In this document: piece after piece, positions 1 to 5,880 of the stretch
Numbering within the stretch: the stretch's first letter is position 1
How the letters are laid out: each line of letters opens with the position of its first letter
Assembly: GCA_007131125.1 (NCBI GenBank)
Contig: SLRE01000075.1
Span: 1 to 13,306 of the forward strand
From: Bacteroidales bacterium
Lineage (GTDB): Bacteria; Bacteroidota; Bacteroidia; Bacteroidales; UBA7960
DNA: 13,306 nucleotides
Direction: 5' to 3'
Notes under the pieces: model-generated
Database searches by the model: none
Seen by the model: only the letters and a program-made list of their open reading frames with translations
What the model was told of the DNA's origin: nothing
Position numbers and translations under genes: made by a program

Positions 1-193
1 AAATCCATCAAAAATGAAAATTTTGCAACCCATCTAAAATGCATAAGGCAGATATACAGCCACATAGCGATTTCATTTTTTCATATCATTCGTAAATTAA
101 ATTTTTAGTGGACACTAATGATAACATTTAAGAAATGAATGGGCAAGGCAACTTTTTTATAGGTGCTCATTTATGATATCCTGGAAAAAACTC
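1..193. other. AT-rich non-coding flank downstream of the LuxE-like gene
   Basis: No gene is supported here. The stretch is AT-rich and lies past the stop codon of the minus-strand LuxE-like gene. The only structure I see is a small perfect inverted repeat, TTAGTG-GA-CACTAA, at 105-118. It could fold as a 5-bp stem with a 4-nt loop. On the minus strand it is followed by an A-tract rather than a T-tract, so it does not read as an intrinsic terminator for the LuxE-like gene. Confidence 0.5.
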
Positions 194-1195
194 CTACTCC
201 ACCATAAGGTTGCACCCCCGGGTATCGCTGTGGTCGAAGCGTCCCAGCACTTCAAACCAGCCTCCTTCATGAAGCCGCCCAAGGTCCTGCGTGGCAATAA
301 AACTGCAGGAATAGATATTGGCCAGGTCAATCACATTGATGCCTCCTGCCCCCGGTTTTTCAGAAACACCCATAGGGTCTTTGGGGTCGCGCATGAGCAC
401 CTTCATCCAGGGGGGGCTTTGAAAAAGTCCTTTCCCTTTTGAATAAGCCTGTGACAACAGTTCGGTCATCCCGTATTCGGAATGTATAACGGGCAATTCA
501 AAGGCCTTTTTAAGGATTCCATGTAGTTCTTCCCTTACCAGTTCCCTGCGCCTCCCTTTCATTCCCCCGGTTTCCATAACGGTGGTATGATGCAGGGCAC
601 CGGGATATTGCTCTGCAAAATCCAGCAAGGCAAAACTCACTCCAAGCAGCAATACCTTTTCCTTGTTTTCTTCCAGTGCACGGAGATTTTGCTTCAGCCC
701 GGGAAGGTCGTTCAGGAAAAACCCGCTTCGGGCATGATGGCTTTCTTCAATCAGGCGGCGGGCCATGTATACCAGTGAAGACCCTTCCCTCTCCAGGTAG
801 CCCGGCAAAAGGGCAAGAATGCAATAATCCCCCAGCTCACCATAAAAAATGCGAAAAGCTTCCAGGAAGCTTTTTTCATAAAGCTGTTTTTTCAGAACAT
901 AATGCCTGGAAGGAACACTTCCGGTGGTGCCTGAACTGGTGAAGACAAAATCAGCCTTGCCTGCAAAGGAAGTAACCTTGTGCTTTTTAAAAAAAGAAAT
1001 GGGGATAAAAGGAATCTGTGTAAGCTCCTGTACATTGTCAGGGTTGCGTTTCAGGGCTTTGCAAAAGGCCTGGTAAACAGGGTTTTTCTCATACTGAAAA
1101 GCAAAGACCTCCAAAGCCAGGGAGTTAAAATCCCGGCCGGCTCTGTCTGAAAACACTGCTTTTTCTAAATTGGAGGCAGGCATACCTTTAAGCAT
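194..1195 (-). CDS. LuxE-like acyl-protein synthetase / acyltransferase (ANL superfamily)
   Basis: Predicted cytosolic acyl-activating enzyme of the LuxE/PaaK type. The family adenylates a fatty or other carboxylic acid and passes the acyl group to a cysteine thioester. Motifs seen in the 333 residues: P-loop-like FTSSGTTG (85-92), ETGGMKG (208-214), HSEYGMTE (238-245), TQDLGRL (302-308) and GRFDHSDTRGC (318-328). Cys328, five residues before the end, may match the acylated C-terminal cysteine of LuxE. The small C-terminal domain of full ANL enzymes is absent, as usual for LuxE. The start could also be Met5 (1183). The universal stress protein gene lies 96 bp upstream on the same strand, and I see no TAnnTTTG box in that gap, so the two may be co-transcribed. 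No luxA/B, luxC or luxD homologue is present, so bioluminescence is not implied. The family is clear; the substrate is unknown. Confidence 0.82.
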   Translation of the reverse strand: MLKGMPASNLEKAVFSDRAGRDFNSLALEVFAFQYEKNPVYQAFCKALKRNPDNVQELTQIPFIPISFFKKHKVTSFAGKADFVFTSSGTTGSVPSRHYVLKKQLYEKSFLEAFRIFYGELGDYCILALLPGYLEREGSSLVYMARRLIEESHHARSGFFLNDLPGLKQNLRALEENKEKVLLLGVSFALLDFAEQYPGALHHTTVMETGGMKGRRRELVREELHGILKKAFELPVIHSEYGMTELLSQAYSKGKGLFQSPPWMKVLMRDPKDPMGVSEKPGAGGINVIDLANIYSCSFIATQDLGRLHEGGWFEVLGRFDHSDTRGCNLMVE

Positions 1196-1291
1196 TCTGA
1201 TGGAACCGATAAAGGTAAAATTAATTTCTCATCCTGTAAACAAGCAATCTTTAACCGGGGTTAACAAATCCGGTCCAAAAGCAACGTATCG

Positions 1292-2146
1292 CTATACTCC
1301 CTTAAATGTGGTCTGGTAGTTGAAAAGGGGCTTGGCATGTACACACAATACCGGAAATCCGGAATGATTCACAATGCGCTGGGCCTGGTTACCCAAAACC
1401 CGTCTGAAAGCCGAACTGTCTATTTCGGACATGATGCTAATAAGACTGGTTTCCATCTTTTTGGCAAATTCTATGGCAGCATCTGCAACCTTCCGGCTTT
1501 GGGTGTAATGCGTTTCGTTTTTCACCCCGTGCCGGTCAAGGTATTCTTTGGCTTGCTTACAGTAAATGTTGATTTTGTGCTGGTCTTTCTTGTTGGCATT
1601 CTGATAAATCCCGAGAATATTTACCCTGGCTCCGAATGCTTTTGCCAGACTGGTGGTAAAGGTAATCTTTTGCCGGGTATCGGTAGAAGCATCCAGGGGC
1701 AAAAGAATGGAAGAAAAAGTTTCTTCATTGTAGTCTTCCCGGATGGTAATGGTCGGACAAGGGGAAGATGTAACAATGCGGAAAGCGTTACTGCCCATAA
1801 AAAACTCCTCAACACCCGATATCCCATGAGTGCCTGCAATAATCAGGTCGGAATCGGAATATTTTGCCTGGTTGACAATTTCATCATAGACATAGCCATT
1901 CCTGATTTTGTATTCAATTTTTCCATTGAGTTTATCCTGGTATTTTTCCACCAGACGTTCCAGGCGCTTAACGGCTTCCTTGCGATGCATTTCCCTGGTC
2001 ACGGGATAAAGGGCATCATCGCTGCAGGGTTTGCATACATTCACCATCAGGATGTTTGCTTCAAAAAGGTTTGCAATGCTCACGGCAATGCGCAGCGCAT
2101 TCATTGAAGAAGCAGAAAAGTCAATGGCAACCAACATATTCTTCAT
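1292..2146 (-). CDS. Tandem-domain universal stress protein (UspA family)
   Basis: Soluble protein of 284 residues with two Usp domains, roughly 1-137 and 145-271. Each opens with the Usp beta-strand and aspartate: Asp9 in LVAIDFS and Asp152 in LLPLDAS. The first domain has an intact ATP-binding signature G-x2-G-x9-G-S (Gly105, Gly108, Gly118, Ser119). In the second domain the equivalent positions read Met239, Ile242, Gly252 and Asn253, so only one glycine survives and nucleotide binding there is doubtful. Tandem Usp proteins are usually linked to stress and growth-arrest responses, but no specific role can be read from this one. The start ATG (2144-2146) fits the beginning of the Usp fold and has no Shine-Dalgarno. 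It probably heads a unit continuing into the LuxE-like gene and is divergent from ruvB. Confidence 0.9.
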   Translation of the reverse strand: MKNMLVAIDFSASSMNALRIAVSIANLFEANILMVNVCKPCSDDALYPVTREMHRKEAVKRLERLVEKYQDKLNGKIEYKIRNGYVYDEIVNQAKYSDSDLIIAGTHGISGVEEFFMGSNAFRIVTSSPCPTITIREDYNEETFSSILLPLDASTDTRQKITFTTSLAKAFGARVNILGIYQNANKKDQHKINIYCKQAKEYLDRHGVKNETHYTQSRKVADAAIEFAKKMETSLISIMSEIDSSAFRRVLGNQAQRIVNHSGFPVLCVHAKPLFNYQTTFKGV

Positions 2147-2179
2147 CTTCGGAAGTTTTTAAATGAAAATCACAGTTAC

Positions 2180-2283
2180 TTATGTAAATTTAATAATTTT
2201 TTTGTTTGGTTGTGTGATTTTTTGCTTTTGTGTGCAAATTTTGTTTGTTGGTGTAATGGGTTTGCTGATTTGAGGTGTTTTTA
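2180..2283 (-). promoter_or_regulatory. A/C-rich, G-depleted putative leader of the universal stress gene
   Basis: On the plus strand this 104-nt stretch has only three C residues (2225, 2235, 2265) and is dominated by T and G. A universal stress transcript starting upstream of it would therefore carry a nearly G-free, A/C-rich 5' leader that should stay unstructured. I found no TAnnTTTG box on the minus strand to fix the transcription start, so the leader role is inferred from composition and position. The stretch sits in the 252-bp divergent gap before ruvB. Confidence 0.35.
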
Positions 2284-2356
2284 CCAAAAGCAGCACATTA
2301 TTTCCGAAGCATTTTTTTTGGCGGGAATAAGTCCATGTCAATCGGTTTGAATTCGT

Positions 2357-2364
2357 TAAATTTG
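2357..2364 (+). promoter_or_regulatory. Candidate -7 promoter box for ruvB-queG
   Basis: TAAATTTG matches the Bacteroidota -7 consensus TAnnTTTG exactly. Transcription would start near 2371, leaving a leader of about 28 nt before the ruvB ATG. I see no TTTG at the usual -33 distance; the nearest, 2346-2349, is too close. Support therefore comes from the -7 box and its placement only. Confidence 0.45.
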
Positions 2365-2389
2365 CAGCAACACTCCAACAAAATAATTC

Positions 2390-2394
2390 AGGAG
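2390..2394 (+). promoter_or_regulatory. Ribosome binding site of ruvB
   Basis: AGGAG lies 4 nt before the ATG at 2399. Recognisable Shine-Dalgarno sequences are rare in this window, and this one supports the chosen ruvB start. Confidence 0.55.
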
Positions 2395-2398
2395 CTTC

Positions 2399-3424
2399 AT
2401 GAACGAGAATCTTGATCCACATCCCGATAAGTTGACCCCGGCCGAAAGGGCCTTTGAGCAGGTGCTGCGTCCCGGCAGTTTTTCCAGTTTTACAGGTCAG
2501 CACAAGGTGGTGGATAACCTCAAGGTGTTTGTGGGAGCAGCCCGCATGCGGGAGGAAGCACTTGACCATGTGCTTTTGCATGGCCCCCCGGGATTGGGAA
2601 AGACCACCCTGGCCCACATCATTGCCAACGAAATGGGGGTTGGAATCAAGGTAACTTCCGGGCCGGTACTTGACAAGCCGGGCGACCTGGCCGGTCTGCT
2701 CACCAACCTGGAACCCCATGATGTAATCTTTATTGATGAGATTCACCGGTTGAGTTCAGTGGTGGAGGAATACCTGTATTCGGCCATGGAGGATTTCAAG
2801 ATTGACATCATGATAGAAACCGGGCCCAACGCCCGCAGTGTGCAACTTACCCTAAACCCCTTTACCCTTATCGGGGCCACTACCCGGGCCGGTCTGCTTA
2901 CCGCTCCGCTCCGGGCCAGGTTTGGAATCAACGCCAGGCTAAATTATTACGATGCCATACTGCTGAAAAAAATCATCAAGCGGTCGGCCGGCATATTAAA
3001 AGTAAAACTCACCGAGGAAGCTGCCAACGAAATTTCGCGCCGCAGCCGGGGCACCCCCCGTATTGCCAATGCCCTTTTGCGGAGGGTAAGGGATTTTGCC
3101 CAGATTAAAGGCAATGGCGACATCGACCTCGACATTGCCCTCTACGGGTTGGATGCCCTGAATGTAGACAAATACGGCCTGGATGAAATGGACAACAAAA
3201 TCCTTTCTACCATCATTGATAAGTTTAAGGGTGGACCGGTGGGGCTTTCCAACATTGCCACTTCGGTGGGGGAAGATGCCGGCACCATTGAGGAGGTTTA
3301 TGAGCCCTACCTCATCCAGGAAGGATACATCATGCGCACCCCAAGAGGGCGTGAAGCCACCGAAACCGCCTACAAGCACCTGGGAAGGGTAAAAACCCCC
3401 GGACAAAATTCCCTTTTTGATTAA
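2399..3424 (+). CDS. ruvB: Holliday junction branch migration ATPase RuvB
   Basis: Hexameric AAA+ motor that drives branch migration of Holliday junctions with RuvA, ahead of cleavage by RuvC, in recombinational repair. The 341 residues have the normal RuvB length and order: an N-terminal segment with the RP/F-type sequence before VDNLKVF, Walker A GPPGLGKTT (62-70, Lys68), Walker B FIDEIH (Asp113, Glu114), sensor 1 LIGATTRAG (about 156-164), an arginine-finger region APLRARFG just after it, and the C-terminal winged helix with GLSNIATSVGED and RTPRGRE. Nothing is missing or frameshifted. queG follows after 9 bp and is probably in the same transcript. The start is set by AGGAG at 2390-2394 and by homology of the N-terminus. 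Confidence 0.98.
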   Translation: MNENLDPHPDKLTPAERAFEQVLRPGSFSSFTGQHKVVDNLKVFVGAARMREEALDHVLLHGPPGLGKTTLAHIIANEMGVGIKVTSGPVLDKPGDLAGLLTNLEPHDVIFIDEIHRLSSVVEEYLYSAMEDFKIDIMIETGPNARSVQLTLNPFTLIGATTRAGLLTAPLRARFGINARLNYYDAILLKKIIKRSAGILKVKLTEEAANEISRRSRGTPRIANALLRRVRDFAQIKGNGDIDLDIALYGLDALNVDKYGLDEMDNKILSTIIDKFKGGPVGLSNIATSVGEDAGTIEEVYEPYLIQEGYIMRTPRGREATETAYKHLGRVKTPGQNSLFD

Positions 3425-3433
3425 AAGAAAACC

Positions 3434-4372
3434 ATGCTTCAATCCGATGCCCGTTTGAGCGAAACCATAAAAAAGGAAGCTGCTGAGCTTGGTTTTGATG
3501 CATGCGGGATTGCCTATGCCGCACCTTTGCAGGCAGAGCAGGAGCTATTTTTCCAGTGGATTCGCAAAGGCCATCATGGTAAAATGGGATACATGGCCAA
3601 TCACCCTGACAAGCGAATGGACCCACGGAAGCTTCTGCCAGGCGCTAAATCGGTGATTGTTGTTGCTTTGAATTATTTCCCGGAAGAAAAGCAACCCTCA
3701 GAAAACCGTTTAAAGGTTTCAAAATATGCTTACGGTAAAGACTACCATTTCATAATCAAGGAAAAACTGAGAAAGCTGATTCGCTTGCTTGCCCGGCACG
3801 ACCCCCAAAGCCAAAGCAGGGAGTTTACCGACTCTGCACCCTTACTGGAAAGGTCATGGGCGCAAAGGGCGGGTCTGGGGTGGACCGGCAAAAATTCCTG
3901 CCTGATTCTACCCAGAAAGGGCAGTTTTTTTTTCATGGGAGAAATCCTTACCACCGCATCCCTGAAAGCCGATGAGCCATTTTTTAAAGAACAATGCGGC
4001 AACTGCACCCGCTGCATGGAAGCATGCCCTACCGGGGCCATAATAGCTCCGGGACAGATTGATGCCCGGCTATGCACCTCTTACCTTACCATTGAGTTAA
4101 AAGACTCCATCCCACCCGAATTTAAAAATAAAACCCACGGCTGGTTCTTTGGTTGCGACATCTGCCAGGATGTTTGTCCTTTTAACCGCTTTGCCCGACC
4201 CCACCGCGAAGAAAGCCTTAAACCCCTGCCTTTTATCACCCAATGGAAGGACAAAGACTGGAAAACCCTTGATAAGCCAACCTTCAACCGGGAAATCAAA
4301 AAAAACCACTCCCCCATTGCCAGGGTTAAGTTTGAAAAACTCAGGGAAAATATTGCTTTCCAGGACACATAG
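3434..4372 (+). CDS. queG: Epoxyqueuosine reductase QueG
   Basis: Cobalamin- and 4Fe-4S-dependent enzyme that reduces epoxyqueuosine to queuosine at the wobble base of tRNAs with GUN anticodons, the last step of queuosine synthesis. Seen in the 312 residues: the FTDSAP motif with the likely general acid Asp133, followed by GLGWTGKNSC; then a ferredoxin-like part with C188-x2-C191-x2-C194-x3-C198-P, Cys214, and C241-x2-C244-x3-C248-P. Together these supply the eight cysteines for two clusters. It is shorter than the E. coli protein of about 379 residues because it ends soon after the second cysteine group and lacks the C-terminal HEAT-like region. Such compact forms are usual in this phylum. 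The ATG lies 9 bp after the ruvB stop, so the two genes are probably co-transcribed. Confidence 0.96.
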   Translation: MLQSDARLSETIKKEAAELGFDACGIAYAAPLQAEQELFFQWIRKGHHGKMGYMANHPDKRMDPRKLLPGAKSVIVVALNYFPEEKQPSENRLKVSKYAYGKDYHFIIKEKLRKLIRLLARHDPQSQSREFTDSAPLLERSWAQRAGLGWTGKNSCLILPRKGSFFFMGEILTTASLKADEPFFKEQCGNCTRCMEACPTGAIIAPGQIDARLCTSYLTIELKDSIPPEFKNKTHGWFFGCDICQDVCPFNRFARPHREESLKPLPFITQWKDKDWKTLDKPTFNREIKKNHSPIARVKFEKLRENIAFQDT

Positions 4373-4383
4373 AAACCACTTCA

Positions 4384-4415
4384 TTTGCTCTGCCGCTTCA
4401 AAATCCTTATTTTAG
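4384..4415 (+). promoter_or_regulatory. Candidate promoter for the metallophosphatase
   Basis: TTTG at 4384-4387 is followed after 20 nt by TATTTTAG at 4408-4415, one mismatch from TAnnTTTG. The spacing fits the Bacteroidota -33/-7 arrangement. Transcription would begin near 4422, about 16 nt before the ATG. The gene may also be read through from ruvB-queG, since no terminator hairpin is visible in the 65-bp gap. Confidence 0.42.
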
Positions 4416-4437
4416 TGCTTTAAGTAACCCTTTCAGG

Positions 4438-5115
4438 ATGAGAAAATTCGTAATTGGAGATATTCACGGGGCCCACAAGGCCCTTTTGCAATGTTTTGAG
4501 CAGTCCGGTTTCAACCGGGAAAAGGACCTGCTGATTTGCCTGGGTGATGTGGCCGATGGATACAGTGAAATACCCCAGTGTTTTAACACCCTCAAAACCC
4601 TGAAAAACCTGGTTTATATTCTGGGCAACCACGACCAGTGGCTTCTGGAGTGGGGACAAACCGGCCGCGAGCCCGATGTATGGCTGTTCCAGGGCGGCAG
4701 CAAAACGGTTTCCCTTTATAAGGACGGGATTGACCCAGAGCACCTTGCCATTTTAAAAAACGCCAAAGGTTACCATCTTCTTGAAAATATGGTTTTTGTT
4801 CACGGAGGGATGGAACCCGGGGTCAGGCTGGAAGACCAGCCTCTGAGTACGTTAATCTGGGACAGGGACCTGGTGATGGAAGCATTTAGAAAAAACGACC
4901 CCAATATTTCTCTTACCGGTTACGAAAAAGTATTTGTCGGCCATACCCCAACTTTAAGGTTTGATTCGACCCTTCCTCTTAGCTTTTGCGAAGTTGTGCT
5001 GATGGATACAGGCGCAGGATGGGGACATCCGTTAAGCATGCTGGAAATAGAAACCGGGGAGGTTTTTCAAAGCGACCCCACAAGGGAGCTTTATCCCGGT
5101 GAAACCACCCGTTAA
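4438..5115 (+). CDS. PPP-family metallophosphatase (Ser/Thr phosphatase / ApaH-like)
   Basis: Calcineurin-like, two-metal phosphoesterase of 225 residues. Motifs in order: GDIHG (7-11), GDVADG (36-41, in place of the usual GDxVDRG), GNHD (63-66), VHGG (121-124) and FVGHTPT (166-172). The metal-binding residues Asp8, His10, Asp37, Asn64, His122 and His169 are all present. GNHD resembles ApaH-type proteins, while length and overall order resemble small bacterial and phage PPP protein phosphatases. Substrate (phosphoprotein or dinucleoside polyphosphate) cannot be decided by eye. The missing arginine of the GDxVDRG motif may matter, because that residue contacts phosphate in PPP enzymes. No Shine-Dalgarno is visible. 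The gene converges on the TetR gene with only 3 bp between stop codons. Confidence 0.87.
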   Translation: MRKFVIGDIHGAHKALLQCFEQSGFNREKDLLICLGDVADGYSEIPQCFNTLKTLKNLVYILGNHDQWLLEWGQTGREPDVWLFQGGSKTVSLYKDGIDPEHLAILKNAKGYHLLENMVFVHGGMEPGVRLEDQPLSTLIWDRDLVMEAFRKNDPNISLTGYEKVFVGHTPTLRFDSTLPLSFCEVVLMDTGAGWGHPLSMLEIETGEVFQSDPTRELYPGETTR

Positions 5116-5118
5116 GGC

Positions 5119-5727
5119 TTATTTACCTTTAAGGCCGGAGATCAGAATCTCAGGAACCCTGGTTTTCCGTTCCTGAATAAATTCCCGGAAGTCTGCTTCT
5201 GAAAACTGATTCTTATCCATTATCAGCAGCTTGATTGCAAACGGAAAAGCGACAAGGGAGAGCATATCCACAAAAAATTGCGTGGGTTCGGTTTTGCGGA
5301 TATTCCCCTTTTTCCCTTCCTCAATAATCTGCTGGGTAAACTTATCGGTGCTGTAGAGATTGCTTACGGCCTTTTTTTCGGTGATCTTGTCCTGGCTGCG
5401 ATGCAGAATCGACATTACAAAAGAAACCAGCAGGGGGTTCTCTGAGAGCATGTCGATGTATGCCGCAACATATTGCCTGATCTTTTCTTCCAGGCTTTGG
5501 TCGCTGTCCAGGATCTGGATCAGCGTCCTGGTGTTTTTTATAACCAGTTCCGAAAAGATGGTATCAAACAGGTTTTCTTTGGAGCGAAAGTAATAATTCA
5601 TCAGGGCGAGGTTGATGCCCGCTTTGGCTGCAATATCACGCACGCTGGTGCGGTCCACCCCTTTTTCAAGGAAAAGCTCGGTGGCCGCATCAAATATTTT
5701 TTGTTCTGTATTTTTATTTTTTGCCAT
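5119..5727 (-). CDS. TetR-family transcriptional regulator
   Basis: Small all-helical DNA-binding repressor of 202 residues. The N-terminal TetR helix-turn-helix spans about residues 8-55, with the recognition part TSVRDIAAKAG followed by the family hallmark NYYFRSKENLF. The C-terminal ligand-binding part is variable and does not reveal a ligand. The ATG at 5725-5727 is natural; a -7 box (5744-5751) lies just upstream. A 9-bp-arm inverted repeat at 5762-5784 covers the place where the -33 element would sit, which suggests autorepression. Because lnt is divergent from the same gap, lnt is the obvious other candidate target. That link is inference from layout only. The gene ends 3 bp from the phosphatase stop codon. 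Confidence 0.92.
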   Translation of the reverse strand: MAKNKNTEQKIFDAATELFLEKGVDRTSVRDIAAKAGINLALMNYYFRSKENLFDTIFSELVIKNTRTLIQILDSDQSLEEKIRQYVAAYIDMLSENPLLVSFVMSILHRSQDKITEKKAVSNLYSTDKFTQQIIEEGKKGNIRKTEPTQFFVDMLSLVAFPFAIKLLIMDKNQFSEADFREFIQERKTRVPEILISGLKGK

Positions 5728-5743
5728 AATTTTTGGTTTTGCG

Positions 5744-5751
5744 CAAAATTA
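5744..5751 (-). promoter_or_regulatory. Candidate -7 box for the TetR gene
   Basis: Read on the minus strand this is TAATTTTG, an exact TAnnTTTG match. Transcription would start near 5737, giving a leader of only about 10 nt. The -33 position would fall at about 5771-5775, in the middle of the inverted repeat 5762-5784, where no TTTG is present. Confidence 0.5.
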
Positions 5752-5761
5752 GCAAAATAAA

Positions 5762-5784
5762 TGTTTTAAACTGGGTTTAAAACA
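5762..5784. promoter_or_regulatory. Candidate TetR operator: 9-bp inverted repeat
   Basis: The arms TGTTTTAAA (5762-5770) and TTTAAAACA (5776-5784) are perfect inverted copies around the 5-bp spacer CTGGG. Size and symmetry suit a dimeric TetR-family repressor. The site lies between divergent tetR and lnt and overlaps the expected tetR -33 region, so occupancy would block tetR transcription. No binding evidence exists here, and the arms are AT-rich. Confidence 0.55.
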
Positions 5785-5789
5785 ACTTT

Positions 5790-5804
5790 TTAAACTTAAT
5801 TTAA
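5790..5804. promoter_or_regulatory. Possible second, weaker operator copy
   Basis: TTAAA (5790-5794), spacer CTTAA, TTTAA (5800-5804). It has the same core arms and the same 5-bp spacer as the stronger repeat, with centres 24 bp apart. The arms are only five AT base pairs, so chance is a real alternative. Confidence 0.3.
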
Positions 5805-5831
5805 CTTATCTGCCGGCTGACCTTTATCGTT

Positions 5832-5851
5832 GTTATTTTTGGTTATTTTTG
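5832..5851 (+). promoter_or_regulatory. Duplicated -7 box promoter for lnt
   Basis: The 10-bp unit GTTATTTTTG occurs twice head to tail (5832-5841 and 5842-5851). Each copy contains TATTTTTG, an exact TAnnTTTG match (5834-5841 and 5844-5851). Starts would fall near 5848 and 5858, leaving leaders of about 33 and 23 nt before the ATG at 5881. No clear -33 TTTG is present; the nearest is TTTA at 5823-5826. These boxes show that the TTG at 5830 lies inside the promoter and is not the lnt start. Confidence 0.55.
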
Positions 5852-5880
5852 CCAGCATAATAACCAACAGCAGATCCGAT

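Noticed and set aside
1251..1264. Inverted repeat TTAACC-GG-GGTTAA between the universal stress and LuxE-like genes
   Set aside because: Short arms and a 2-nt spacer; no T-tract, so no terminator, and too short to claim as an operator.
1337..2107. A 256-codon open frame on the plus strand across the universal stress gene
   Set aside because: It is antisense to a clear Usp protein with no motif of its own; a shadow frame.
194..2146. Bioluminescence or fatty aldehyde gene cluster
   Set aside because: Only a LuxE-like gene is present; no luxA, B, C or D homologue lies in the window.
2180..2746. A 188-codon minus-strand frame covering the ruvB 5' end and the upstream gap
   Set aside because: Half of it is antisense to ruvB, and the rest comes from the C-poor, low-complexity stretch; no domain is visible.
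5830..5880. TTG start for lnt giving 17 extra residues
   Set aside because: The TTG sits within the duplicated -7 box, upstream of the expected transcription starts; the ATG at 5881 gives a normal N-terminus.
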